Translations under genes and position numbers: made by a program
Notes under the pieces: model-generated
Told to the model about the DNA's origin: nothing
Databases searched by the model: none
What the model saw: the letters and a program-made list of their open reading frames with translations, nothing else
Part shown: in pieces, positions 23,819 through 32,368 of the stretch
Numbering within the stretch: the first letter of the stretch is position 1
Layout of the letters: each line of letters opens with the position of its first letter
Source of the DNA: Agarivorans gilvus
Lineage (GTDB): Bacteria; Pseudomonadota; Gammaproteobacteria; Enterobacterales; Celerinatantimonadaceae
Length of the DNA: 64,000 nucleotides
Reading direction: 5' to 3'
Assembly: GCF_001420915.1 (NCBI RefSeq)
Contig: NZ_CP013021.1
Location: 3,940,501 to 4,004,500, forward strand

Positions 23819-25297
23819 ATGATTCACCTTTTGTTATCTCGCAGTGTTCAAGGTTTTAAAACACTCAGCGTGGTGTTATTAGCCCTTGCTAGTATCGCTT
23901 GTTCTTCTGCTCCGCCGCCTCGCCCAAGGGATTTTGAGCATAGCTGGCAGTCTCAGCTATTGCCCGCGCAGGTGTACCTCATTAACACTGCACCGGAAGC
24001 CTTAGCGCGACGCATTCAAGCGATTCGTCAGGCGCAAGATTACATTCAGCTGGAATATTTTACCTGGGGCCACGATCTGTCGGGCGCAACGGTTTATAAA
24101 GAGCTGTTAGATGCGGCAAACCGTGGCGTGAAAGTTCAGCTGATTCTGGATGACCTAATCGAGTTTGAAAACCATTGGTTACTTGAGTTAGCCGAGCACG
24201 ACAATATTCGCATTCGCATTTTCAACCCATTTGAGGCGCGCAAGTTGGGCTGGTTTACCCGTGCCTTTAATTTTCAAGCCAATAAGCAGCGTTTAAACCA
24301 TCGCTTGCACGAGAAGTACTTTAATGTAGACGGCAAGTTGATGATTATTGGTGGTCGCAACATTGGTGATGACTATTTGGGTTATGGCCAGTCGGCTAAC
24401 TTCTTCGATTTAGACATTATGTTGACGGGGCCGAGTATTGGCGAGTTTGAAGCTAACTTTAAAATGCTATGGCACAGTGAGTATGTTAAGTCGGTGTGGC
24501 GAGTGATTAAGCGCAATAGCCAGCCACAGCAAGCCGGCTTTTTAGCTGATTACGCCGAGCTGCAGGTTCAGCGCCCAGATAAGGCTAAAGATATTGAGCA
24601 ACAACTGGCTCAGCTAACTGCACCTCAGTATGTGGCTGCTACGGTAAGCCCAGTATTTGATTCCTTAGATAAGTTACAGGATTCTCAACCTTACTTTACC
24701 TCGCGTTTAGAAAGGCTGTTAGAACAGCGCTTGGAAAAAGCCTCTAAGGTGTTATTTTCCAGCCCTTATCTGGTACCCAGTGAAGAAGAATTTGCAGGTT
24801 TTAAAGCTTTGAGTGAACAGGGGGGTGAGTTGAGTTTAATTACCAACTCCTCTGCCTCTAATGACTCGCCCTTTGTGAGTGCTTATTACTCGAAGCATCG
24901 CGCAGAGTTGGCGCAGCTTGCAGGGCAATTATTGGAATATACTCACGATGCCAAGCATCAGGACTACTTTACTCAAGTGACTACTCACTATCACAACAAG
25001 GCTTTTATTGTTGATCAGGCGATAAGTTATGTGGGCTCATCTAATTTTGACCCCCGTTCTAAGTTTCTCAACATGGAACTGGGCCTAGTGATTGAGAGCA
25101 AAGAGTTTGCTCAACAATTAGAGAACTACTTGTTGGCCGAGCAACAGCAGCGCTACTGGCGGGTAGAGGTAGATGAACAGCAACAGCTGGTATGGCAACA
25201 GGGCGAGCAAACAATGCGACTTAACCCTGAGCAAGGTGGCTTTAAACGCTTTAGTGAGAAGCTCTATCGCCTATTAGGCATTAAATACGATATCTAG
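23819..25297 (+). CDS. phospholipase D-family lipoprotein (ClsC/YmdC-like)
   Basis: 492 residues with a lipoprotein signal (VVLLALASIAC; lipobox S-I-A-C) and two PLD catalytic repeats: HEKYFNVDGKLMIIGGRNIGDDY (about residue 165) and HNKAFIVDQAISYVGSSNFDPRS (about residue 390). The H-x-K-x4-D signatures are complete in both. Length and layout fit ClsC/YmdC-type cardiolipin synthases, which make cardiolipin from phosphatidylglycerol plus phosphatidylethanolamine, although other PLD lipoproteins have unknown substrates. E. coli ymdC is paired with ymdB; no such partner is seen here. Confidence 0.85.
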   Translation: MIHLLLSRSVQGFKTLSVVLLALASIACSSAPPPRPRDFEHSWQSQLLPAQVYLINTAPEALARRIQAIRQAQDYIQLEYFTWGHDLSGATVYKELLDAANRGVKVQLILDDLIEFENHWLLELAEHDNIRIRIFNPFEARKLGWFTRAFNFQANKQRLNHRLHEKYFNVDGKLMIIGGRNIGDDYLGYGQSANFFDLDIMLTGPSIGEFEANFKMLWHSEYVKSVWRVIKRNSQPQQAGFLADYAELQVQRPDKAKDIEQQLAQLTAPQYVAATVSPVFDSLDKLQDSQPYFTSRLERLLEQRLEKASKVLFSSPYLVPSEEEFAGFKALSEQGGELSLITNSSASNDSPFVSAYYSKHRAELAQLAGQLLEYTHDAKHQDYFTQVTTHYHNKAFIVDQAISYVGSSNFDPRSKFLNMELGLVIESKEFAQQLENYLLAEQQQRYWRVEVDEQQQLVWQQGEQTMRLNPEQGGFKRFSEKLYRLLGIKYDI

Positions 25298-25308
25298 TTT
25301 ATCGCCAG

Positions 25309-25337
25309 ATGCTGCCAATAGTGAATATTGGCAGCAT
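25309..25337. terminator. bidirectional terminator
   Basis: ATGCTGCCAATA (25309-25320) and TATTGGCAGCAT (25326-25337) form a 12-bp stem between the convergent PLD and DUF4442 genes. Confidence 0.7.
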
Positions 25338-25340
25338 AGT

Positions 25341-25817
25341 TTAATTGAGAGCTTTCAGTGACAGGGTCAGTGAGAACTGGGCTACTACTTCATCACCACT
25401 AATGCTGGGGCAGGTGGCTGTAATCGTCACCGCTTGGTTTACCCGCTCACCGCTGCTAATAGTTTGCTCTAGCATTTGGTCAATCAGCTTACCGTCTCGG
25501 CAGGTAAATAATACATCGGCTTCCGGGCGTTTCAAAAACTGCGCTTCAACGGCTTTAAAGGCCAGCGATACGCGCTTACCCACTTGTTCGGCCTTGGCGA
25601 TAGCTAAGAAACCGCCAGCCACATCAGCCCCTACCGCAAGGCTACCAAAATACATGCTATTAAGATGATTCTTGGTGCGGCGTTTTAAGGGGATTTTCAC
25701 CACCACCTGTTGTTCGTCCATCTCGAGGATCTTAGGCCGACAGTACCAAATTAGTGGGACTTTAAAGATGCCAAATAACTTCAGGGTGAGATTAGCTTTA
25801 CGAACACTGGGTAACAT
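25341..25817 (-). CDS. DUF4442 hotdog-fold protein
   Basis: 158 residues. The pattern RTKNHLNSMYFGSLAVGADVAGGFLAI, followed by FKAVEAQFLKRPEADVLFTC, matches DUF4442, a hotdog-fold family related to acyl-CoA thioesterases (compare PaaI/YiiD). The Asn/Ser after the conserved H-x-N-S-M-Y is where the active helix begins in hotdog enzymes. Substrate unknown. Monocistronic, convergent with the PLD gene. Confidence 0.75.
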   Translation of the reverse strand: MLPSVRKANLTLKLFGIFKVPLIWYCRPKILEMDEQQVVVKIPLKRRTKNHLNSMYFGSLAVGADVAGGFLAIAKAEQVGKRVSLAFKAVEAQFLKRPEADVLFTCRDGKLIDQMLEQTISSGERVNQAVTITATCPSISGDEVVAQFSLTLSLKALN

Positions 25818-25952
25818 AATAGGTCCTTGCTTAAGAGGTCGTACCAGTAAAAGGTGTTTTTAACAAAAAGTCAACATTTGTCTTTGTTAGTACAATAAGC
25901 GGGAGTTTGCTTGGTTAGGCAGGGAAGTGAAAATGCAGGGGCTTAAAACGAC

Positions 25953-25979
25953 AAAAGCCTGCATAAATGCAGGCTTTTT
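25953..25979. terminator. terminator of tRNA-Phe
   Basis: AAAAGCCTGCAT (25953-25964) and ATGCAGGCTTTT (25967-25978) form a strong hairpin with T tracts readable on both strands, six bases beyond the tRNA-Phe CCA end. Confidence 0.7.
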
Positions 25980-25985
25980 GAATGG

Positions 25986-26061
25986 TGGTGCCCGGAGGCG
26001 GAATCGAACCACCGACACGAGGATTTTCAATCCTCTGCTCTACCGACTGAGCTATCCGGGC
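25986..26061 (-). tRNA. tRNA-Phe (GAA)
   Basis: 76-base cloverleaf on the minus strand. Acceptor GCCCGGA/TCCGGGC, D-arm AGCTCAGTCGGTAGAGC, anticodon loop TTGAAAA with GAA, T-arm GGTTCGATTCC, and an encoded CCA. No lesions seen. Confidence 0.97.
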
Positions 26062-26489
26062 GACGGGCGCTATTAAACGAATTTTACCGGTTTAAGTCAA
26101 CCGAAATTGGTAAAAAAAATGAAATAAATAGCGTTTGCTTAAAGGCTATACAAGAACTGCTAAAAGAATAAACAAAAAGGTGGCATAAGCCACCTTTGTT
26201 AGTTTAGATACTGTCGCAAGTGCTTATTGCGATGGCTGCTAGTGGACACCGGATGGGTGGCGTAGCGAGTGGGTGCTGACAAATTGGGTAAATTTGTTGG
26301 CGGCGCACAAATCGGTAAATTTGCTGCTGTTCCCAAGTATTTTTTCACTGTAAACAGTATACGGTTTGGCTAGGGGTGAGTGTTTGCTTATGTTGCTTTT
26401 TATTAAGCTTTTATAGCAATAACTATTTATATTTTTGCTAAAAAAGGGTGATAATAACCCTAGCTTAAGTAAATGGAGCGAATAAGAAG
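26062..26489. other. non-coding gap upstream of tRNA-Phe and lrp-like gene
   Basis: Holds the hairpin AAAGGTGGC/GCCACCTTT (26176-26184 and 26189-26197, loop ATAA), which looks like a terminator on either strand with no gene now feeding it. It also has a near-repeat AAATTGGGTAAATTTG / AAATCGGTAAATTTG around 26280-26330. No gene recognised; possibly the residue of a lost one. Confidence 0.4.
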
Positions 26490-26963
26490 ATGCAGCTCGA
26501 TCGTACCGATAAAAAAATCTTAGATCTAATGCAGCGTAATGGCCGCATTAGCAACCTTGAGTTAGCCGAATTGGTCGGTTTGTCGCCTTCGCCTTGCTCA
26601 AGACGGGTGAAGGCCTTGGAAGAGGCGGGCTTAATCGCTAAACACGTTACCTTGCTCAATGAAAAAAAGCTCAATCTTAATCTCACCGCGTATATTCATA
26701 TTTCTATGGACCGACATACGCCGGAGCGCTTTAACAATTTTCAGAAAATTATTAGCGCTTATGAAGAAGTGATGGAGTGTATGTTGGTGACCGGCACCGA
26801 TGCGGACTATCAATTAAAAGTGGTGGTCAGAGATATGGAGCACTATCAGGCTTTCTTGTTGGGTAAGTTAACTCGTATTGAGGGGGTAACTGGAGTGCGT
26901 TCTAGCTTCGTATTACAACAGGTGTTTAGTCATACAGCCTTGCCCTTATCTCACATAAAATAA
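26490..26963 (+). CDS. Lrp/AsnC-family regulator
   Basis: 157 residues. The N-terminal HTH (LDRTDKKILDLMQRNGRISNLELAELVGLSPSPCSRRVKALEEAGLI) is the family signature. The C-terminal RAM domain (VMECMLVTGTDADYQLKVVVRDMEHYQAFL) binds an amino acid and forms octamers. It is shorter and less conserved than global Lrp, so it is probably a local regulator. The target is not obvious: it is followed by its own terminator, and no transporter or amino-acid gene adjoins it. Confidence 0.9.
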   Translation: MQLDRTDKKILDLMQRNGRISNLELAELVGLSPSPCSRRVKALEEAGLIAKHVTLLNEKKLNLNLTAYIHISMDRHTPERFNNFQKIISAYEEVMECMLVTGTDADYQLKVVVRDMEHYQAFLLGKLTRIEGVTGVRSSFVLQQVFSHTALPLSHIK

Positions 26964-26985
26964 AAGCGCCGTGTGGCGCTTTTAT
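26962..26985 (+). terminator. terminator of the Lrp/AsnC gene
   Basis: AAAAGCGCC (26962-26970), loop GTGT, GGCGCTTTT (26975-26983), then AT. It overlaps the stop codon and may also serve the convergent DUF3581 gene. Confidence 0.75.
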
Positions 26986-26998
26986 CTAAGGGATGGGC

Positions 26999-27715
26999 TT
27001 ATTTTTGCTGACGCTTTAAAAAAGCTTCGCGGCAGGCATTGTAGTTGTCGATAAGGATATCGCTTTCGGCTTTTTCATAGGGTAATAAGCTGCCTAATAC
27101 CATGCGTTTTTGGCCGCTACCAATCACTTGCTCATTTTCACTAATGGTGAATTTAAGCAAGGCTACGCCTCGTTTGCCATTGGGAATATAGTCTCCTCCT
27201 ACGTAGGCCAAGTGAGGAGGGCTGCTAGGTAGGCGGTCAAACTGCAAGCTCATGCTTTCATAGATCACCAAGGGGCGTTTACGGTTTAGCATTAAACCTT
27301 GTTCTTGCAACATCGGCACTAAAATGTGCGGAAAGTTTTGTCCGGAAAAACGCACATAATCTTGAATGATGTTGTTGATAATGGCGCTGTCTTTTAGGCA
27401 CTCGCCACTGCGTTTAAGTTGCAAATATTCTTTGCCGTTATCATCGATTAAGCGACAGCTCTCTTGCTGCTGCTCGATATTCAGTGCCACACCATCGCTG
27501 ACCATTCCGGCAAAGGTAAACTGCATGCTTTGGCTAATCCCTAGCTCACTTAACATGACAGAAAACAATAGATCTCCTGGTACGCAGAAGCGTGATGAAT
27601 CGGCATCGTGAATGGCATTAAAGTCGTTTGCTACTCCTTTGGCAAAGTCACAAGCTTGCTCTCTACTGAATACAAACTGTTGATCTCTACGACTAAAATA
27701 TTGATTTAAATTCAT
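26999..27715 (-). CDS. DUF3581 family protein
   Basis: 238 residues beginning MNLNQYFSRRDQQFVFSREQA, with CDFAKGVANDFNAIHDADSSRFCVPGDLLFSVML, the hallmark of DUF3581. This region resembles a MaoC/hotdog-like N-terminus (FNAIHDAD...PGDLLF is similar to the FNP(L/I)H...PG motif of enoyl hydratases). The ATG at 27715 is chosen because conservation begins there. Function unknown; widespread in marine gammaproteobacteria. Confidence 0.8.
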   Translation of the reverse strand: MNLNQYFSRRDQQFVFSREQACDFAKGVANDFNAIHDADSSRFCVPGDLLFSVMLSELGISQSMQFTFAGMVSDGVALNIEQQQESCRLIDDNGKEYLQLKRSGECLKDSAIINNIIQDYVRFSGQNFPHILVPMLQEQGLMLNRKRPLVIYESMSLQFDRLPSSPPHLAYVGGDYIPNGKRGVALLKFTISENEQVIGSGQKRMVLGSLLPYEKAESDILIDNYNACREAFLKRQQK

Positions 27716-28039
27716 TATTAGTTTCACTTGATAAAAACGGCGACGCGCGATTCTAGCAAAATTTAAGCACTTGGTGGTCATATCAGTATAAAAAGTTTTT
27801 TTTTATTATTTCTAGGCTAATTATTCTGAGGCTAAAAAAGCCATTTTGACTAAGCGGCTCATTTTTATCGAATAATCAAATTTATCCACAATTCGCTATT
27901 TCCATATAAAGATCAATCTATCAATAGGGGGCTTCCCAAGGATGATTTTCTCCTCTATTTTTAAACTACACGACTTCAGCTTAGCTTGGTAAATATATCA
28001 ATATAAGTGCGAAGGCTGGCTAAATAGAGGTAGCTTAGT

Positions 28040-28534
28040 ATGGCGAAAGGATCGCAGTATTTAGGGCGCTTTACAGTAATGTTGGTGATAATGATGTTGG
28101 TCTTGGCGATGCTAGGTTTGGCTGTTTTTGATAAATCGCCTCCGGCTTACCAGTTGCGTTTTGTGATTCAAGATCCCACTAGAGAAACTACCTTAACCAT
28201 TGATTGTGAAAGATTAAGTTACTCGTTACGGCAAAGTTTGTTGCAACAACGTGCAAGTAGTGAAGCTGTTCAGGACTTATCGATGTTAGTCTGTTACGAC
28301 CTGTACGCGCTATTGCAACAGGTGCCCAAACAGTTTGCTTCTTCTTATCTTGACCCTCAGCATTCAGAGAAACGCATTCTGTGGCAGGTGGGTGATGAAC
28401 AGTGGCAATGGCGTTGGCAAAACAAGTACGATCCCGCCCTTAAACCGGTTTTTTCTCAGCTGGATAGACTCATCTCACGAGTGCCTGATTCAGCCTTTGC
28501 TGGTGGCCTCAAGCTTGATCAGCCACCTTATTAG
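28040..28534 (+). CDS. membrane-anchored protein of unknown function
   Basis: 164 residues with one N-terminal membrane segment (about residues 10-31) and a periplasmic domain with two cysteines (TIDCERL and LVCYDLY). No family recognised. It overlaps the convergent yvcK gene by 26 bases at the 3' ends. GC content and codon use resemble the neighbours, so it is likely a native gene. Confidence 0.6.
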   Translation: MAKGSQYLGRFTVMLVIMMLVLAMLGLAVFDKSPPAYQLRFVIQDPTRETTLTIDCERLSYSLRQSLLQQRASSEAVQDLSMLVCYDLYALLQQVPKQFASSYLDPQHSEKRILWQVGDEQWQWRWQNKYDPALKPVFSQLDRLISRVPDSAFAGGLKLDQPPY

Positions 28535-29534
28535 TCTCATCAACTTGCAGGGTAGCGAGGTAGGGGAATAGTGCCCCTGCCAATTTTTCTGAATCGTGAC
28601 GAACAATTTCACTGTCTTCATCAATTAAATCGGCGTAGATTACGTGGTAACGCTGTTTTAGTTGGCTTAAGTTACTCACCTCTACCACTTGGGCTCGTTC
28701 AATGTTGTAGCTGGCGATCATTTCCTGACTAGGTATGTGATTGTTCACTAACACTACATCGATGGCTCGGCCTAGGTAAAACTCTAAATCAGAAATAAAG
28801 TGCTCTACATCGTAGCCGTCGGTTTCACCAAACTTGGTCATGATGTTGGTGACGTAAATTAGCTTAGCTTTGCTGTTTTGAATGGCCTGTTTTACCCCTG
28901 GAACCAACAGATTAGGAATGATGCTGGTATACAAGTCGCCTGGGCCAAGCACAATTGCATCAACCTTGTTAATCCGCTTAATCACCGGCGGATAAACCCG
29001 TACTTGCTCGGCGTGGTGGGGAACCAAAAATACATTTTGGATCTTTTCTCGTTGGTCACCACGCGGCAGGTCGATGGCACTTTCTCCAAAAATACGCTCA
29101 CCGCTGGTGAGCTCGGCCACTAGGGTGGATTTGTCGACGGTGACCGGCAGGATCTCTCCCTCAACGTCGAGCATTTGCGCCAAGCCTTGAATGCCTTCAG
29201 AGAACGAACCGCTGTATTGAGACAACATGGTCAGTAGCATATTGCCGGCGCTGTGCCCCGATAAGCGCTTGCCCTTGGTAAAGCGTTTGAGCAGCAGTTT
29301 TCGCGCCAATTCACGATAGGGCGAGAGCGCCAATACACACTTGAGTATGTCCCCTGGTGGCAATATGCCGAGTTCATCCCGTAAACGTCCAGTACTGCCG
29401 CCGCTGTCGGTCATCGATACAATGGCACTAATCGCTAGGTTTTCTGCATCACGCAGTGCTGACAGTAAAACGAAGTGACCACTTCCACCACCAATGGTGG
29501 CAACGGCTAAGGGGCTGGGTGAAGGTTTTGTCAC
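28509..29534 (-). CDS. yvcK: YvcK-family protein (gluconeogenesis factor, CofD-like)
   Basis: 341 residues. VATIGGGSGHFVLLSALR at the N-terminus (nucleotide-binding loop), MTDSGGSTGRLRDELGILPPGDI, GHSAGNMLL and VLGPGDLYTSIIPNLLV are the family signatures. YvcK of Bacillus binds UDP-GlcNAc and is needed for growth on gluconeogenic carbon; the gammaproteobacterial homologue (YbhK) is less studied. The fold is shared with CofD, but the F420 pathway is absent here. Monocistronic. Confidence 0.88.
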   Translation of the reverse strand: MTKPSPSPLAVATIGGGSGHFVLLSALRDAENLAISAIVSMTDSGGSTGRLRDELGILPPGDILKCVLALSPYRELARKLLLKRFTKGKRLSGHSAGNMLLTMLSQYSGSFSEGIQGLAQMLDVEGEILPVTVDKSTLVAELTSGERIFGESAIDLPRGDQREKIQNVFLVPHHAEQVRVYPPVIKRINKVDAIVLGPGDLYTSIIPNLLVPGVKQAIQNSKAKLIYVTNIMTKFGETDGYDVEHFISDLEFYLGRAIDVVLVNNHIPSQEMIASYNIERAQVVEVSNLSQLKQRYHVIYADLIDEDSEIVRHDSEKLAGALFPYLATLQVDETNKVADQA

Positions 29535-29696
29535 AGGCGCTCCGAGCTAGTTGATGGCAGGCTTAAGTGCCTAGCCTAGTTGAGTGGCTTAGATTAAATA
29601 AAGCCAATTGTTCATGCAATGTTAATTCTGTCATAGTCTTGCCATAAAACGGTCACTTTATAGTCAAGAGTCCTTTCTAGATTAGTCATAACAAGG

Positions 29697-30530
29697 ATGA
29701 TTAGGCGAAAAGGGATGACAACAAAACACATTTATCAAAGTTTGTGGCTTTCAGACATTCACCTTGGTTGCAAGGATTGCAAAGCTGAAATGTTGCTACA
29801 GCTATTACAGCAAACGCGAGTAAAACGGCTGTTTTTGGTGGGCGATATTATCGATGTATGGGCGCTACAGCGTAAAATGTATTGGCCTGAGTCGCACAAT
29901 CAAGTATTACAACAGATCATGCGTTTGGCTAAATCCGATTGCGAAGTCGTGTACATACCGGGCAATCACGACTATTTATTTAAGGCCTATGATGGCCTTG
30001 AGTTGGCCGACATCAAGGTCAGCAAACAGCATTACTACACCACCATTACCGGAAAGAGAGTGTTAATGGTGCATGGCGATCAATTTGATGAAGAAGTGTG
30101 TTTTGGCCGCTTCTACGCCAAGTTGGGTGATCATCTCTATGATTTATTACTGTTTCTCAATCGCAGTTTAACTAAAGCGCGGCGGCTTTTAGGTTACCCT
30201 TATTGGTCATTAGCCGGTTGCATTAAGGGTAAAATCGCCAAAGCCAAGCAGGCCATCTCGCGTTATCGACAGGCGGTAGTGAAAGAAGGCTTAAAGCAAG
30301 CGGTGGATGTGGTGATCTGCGGTCATATTCATCATCCTGAACTGCGCCAAGAGCAGGGGCTGATTTATGCCAACGATGGTGACTGGATAGAAAACTGCAC
30401 CCTGTTATGCGAAACCATGGACGGGCAATTGCAGCTGCGCCGTTGGGACGAGCGCCTAAATAGCACAGTGGAGTTAGCGGCTATTTCTTTGTTGGATCAG
30501 CCCCAACAACTTGCTGAAAAAGTCGCCTGA
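29697..30530 (+). CDS. calcineurin-like phosphoesterase, LpxH-like
   Basis: About 271-277 residues. Metal-binding motifs of the metallophosphatase fold are complete: SDIHLG (D-x-H), VGDIIDVW (G-D-x-x-D), GNHDY (G-N-H-D), HGDQFDEE and CGHIHHPE (G-H-x-H). The layout matches UDP-2,3-diacylglucosamine diphosphatase-like proteins (the LpxH2/YbbF-related group), which may hydrolyse a lipid A precursor or another nucleotide sugar. Two ATGs are possible, 29697 and 29715 (MTTKHIY), neither ideally spaced from a ribosome site. Divergent from yvcK. Confidence 0.8.
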   Translation: MIRRKGMTTKHIYQSLWLSDIHLGCKDCKAEMLLQLLQQTRVKRLFLVGDIIDVWALQRKMYWPESHNQVLQQIMRLAKSDCEVVYIPGNHDYLFKAYDGLELADIKVSKQHYYTTITGKRVLMVHGDQFDEEVCFGRFYAKLGDHLYDLLLFLNRSLTKARRLLGYPYWSLAGCIKGKIAKAKQAISRYRQAVVKEGLKQAVDVVICGHIHHPELRQEQGLIYANDGDWIENCTLLCETMDGQLQLRRWDERLNSTVELAAISLLDQPQQLAEKVA

Positions 30531-30654
30531 TTGTTCGTTTTGCTAGCAGTTGAACGTTTTGGCTAACTTTTTTTAATTTGGTCGTTGACAAGGCGAGGCA
30601 AAATCCGTTTAATAGCGCTCCGTTGCTCAGGCAGATTTGCTTAAGTAACGGTGT

Positions 30655-30730
<76 letters not shown>

Positions 30731-30738
30731 TTCTTTCT

Positions 30739-30766
30739 AAAGCCTCGTCTAATGACGGGGCTTTTT
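30739..30766 (+). terminator. terminator of tRNA-Thr
   Basis: AAAGCCTCGTC (30739-30749) and GACGGGGCTTT (30754-30764), one wobble pair, then TT. Confidence 0.7.
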
Positions 30767-30855
30767 CATTTCTGGCTTAGCAGCATCTCAAGATTTGGCA
30801 TTTGTATAGGGCTGGTTTATTCTGCCTGTTCTTTTCATTGCTCATGGGAGCTCGC

Positions 30856-31299
30856 ATGCTTAAAGCGCTAAAACAGTTTTTACAAGCCACCCTTGACGAG
30901 TCCAACGAACATCACAGCCAAAATGTTGAGTTGGCTGCCGCCACCTTATTGGTGCAGTTGAGTCAAAGCGATAATCAGCAAAGCAATGCTGAAAGCGCCG
31001 TTATTTTAAACAAAATTAAGCGTTTGTTTGTATTAGACGAAGCAGAAGCCGAGCGTTTGTTTATGCAGGCGCAAACTCAGGCAAAACAAGCCGTTTCAGT
31101 ATTTGATTTTACCCGCCATGTGAAAAAACTCGATTACCAACAGCGTTATCAGTTTACCGAAGCCTTGTGGAGGGTTGCGTATGCCGATGGGGTGTTGGAT
31201 CCGCAGGAAGAAGCCCTAATTCGCCAAGTGGCCGATCTCATCTATTTAAGCCATGCCGATTTTATTAAGGCAAAAATGTCGGTTCAGCCGCACGCCTAA
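30856..31299 (+). CDS. TerB-family tellurite-resistance-like protein
   Basis: 147 residues starting MLKALKQFLQ. The TerB pattern is seen in NVELAAATLLVQLSQSD, LFVLDEAEAERLF, YQFTEALWRVAYADGVLDPQEEALIRQVADL. The acidic cluster ADGVLDPQEE is the metal-binding motif of the family. The ATG at 30856 is chosen for its GGGAG. A lone TerB (without TerZ/D/C) is usual in gammaproteobacteria and is not evidence for tellurite resistance; its function is unsettled. Confidence 0.85.
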   Translation: MLKALKQFLQATLDESNEHHSQNVELAAATLLVQLSQSDNQQSNAESAVILNKIKRLFVLDEAEAERLFMQAQTQAKQAVSVFDFTRHVKKLDYQQRYQFTEALWRVAYADGVLDPQEEALIRQVADLIYLSHADFIKAKMSVQPHA

Positions 31300-31459
31300 G
31301 TCGGTTTTTCAAGCTAGCTGGTAAGTTGCACTTTTGTTTGAATTTTCATCGTTTAAGGGTGTTTTACAGACAAATTGCTGGTTCTTTATTCACTTGAACA
31401 AAAGCATGCGATAAACCCTTTACCTTTAAACTAGCTTATGTATAATTCGCTTCCGTTGC

Positions 31460-31535
31460 AGGGGCGTAGTTCCAATGGCAGAACGTCGGATTCCAAATCC
31501 GAATGTTGGGAGTTCGAATCTCTCCGCCCCTGCCA
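31460..31535 (+). tRNA. tRNA-Trp (CCA)
   Basis: 76 bases: acceptor AGGGGCG/CGCCCCT, D-arm AGTTCCAATGGCAGAAC, anticodon stem TCGGA/TCCGA with loop holding CCA, T-arm GGGAGTTCGAATCTCTC, encoded end GCCA. It is not followed by secE-nusG, unlike the usual gammaproteobacterial arrangement. Confidence 0.95.
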
Positions 31536-31559
31536 TTTTCTCTCCTATTTATTCGATTT

Positions 31560-31629
31560 CTCTAATCTCTAATCTCTAATCTCTAATCTCTAATCTCTAA
31601 TCTCTAATCTCTAATCTCTAATCTCTAAT
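31560..31629 (+). repeat. tandem heptamer array, ten copies of CTCTAAT
   Basis: Ten perfect head-to-tail copies of CTCTAAT directly downstream of tRNA-Trp. It resembles a short telomere-like or slippage-prone microsatellite. Non-coding. Copy number is likely to vary between strains or reads. Confidence 0.9.
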
Positions 31630-31639
31630 CTTTTACTTT

Positions 31640-32067
31640 TTCTCTAGTTTATCTATCAACGAGCACTGTTTTTCCTCTGTTGGGTTTGCGTATTTCAGCT
31701 GGTAATTCATAAGGTTTTGTTAGCGCCACTTCGACTATGCTTGGCTTAGGCTATTGGCAGATTCTAGCGTTGGCTTCCCCGAGTTGCTGGGCTAAGTTGT
31801 GCCTGCTCGTTCCTTATACTTTCTTATATCCCCTTATATTCCTATTCAGATTGCGGCGGTTCCGCCTGTTTTTAGCAAACTTGCCTAATCGTGTTTTTAT
31901 TTTTGATATTTTTTTTATTTAACCGTGTTAACTAGCCACTAATTATTTATCAAGCCCTCTAATTCTTGTCTCTCCCAATTTTGCTTACTTTTTAGGCTCA
32001 TCGCAGTATTGGCGCGCTTAGAGAGCGATTGGCGTATACCTCTTTAGTCATATATCGAAGGGTTCAG
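31640..32067. other. non-coding gap
   Basis: About 720 bases lie between the heptamer array and the IS3 copy. A 61-codon open frame here (31737-31922) has no ribosome site and an unnatural composition, so I do not call it. The only signal is the promoter-like motif at 32068-32111, now without a downstream gene. Confidence 0.4.
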
Positions 32068-32111
32068 TCCATCAAAAGCGATTATCTAATAAGGGTTTTG
32101 TCATCTAATAT
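32068..32111 (+). promoter_or_regulatory. shared promoter motif, copy B (orphan)
   Basis: TCCATCAAAAGCGA (32068-32081), 26 bases to the same reference point, and a -10-like TAATAT (32106-32111) followed by GC. Downstream lies only about 250 bases of non-coding DNA and then the IS3 copy on the other strand, so the original gene was probably lost in the IS-linked rearrangement. Confidence 0.45.
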
Positions 32112-32368
32112 GCACTCATCGGCAGACGAACTGCACTTAGCAGGTAGTTATCAAATAATCAACTATTTACTAAGTGCGACATGGATCACTAATTAAGTGT
32201 GATTCTTGTCATAAACATATATCGGTCTGTTTATAAATTGTACAGGTTGGCGGGGCTCTTCAGTGCGCATTCTTGGTTAAACAGCAAGGGTGGTAAGTGT
32301 TTTTAGCACTGTGATTAAGCTTTTGGCGTCATTCATATTAAGTCTATTTCAACATTAACCTGTAGTGG

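Noticed and set aside
30856..31299. Tellurite-resistance operon
   Set aside because: Only a lone TerB is present; no TerA, C, D, E or Z genes are nearby.
31560..31629. CRISPR array
   Set aside because: The repeat unit is seven bases with no spacers, and no cas genes are present.
31737..31922. 61-codon open frame
   Set aside because: No ribosome site, unnatural composition and no recognisable pattern.
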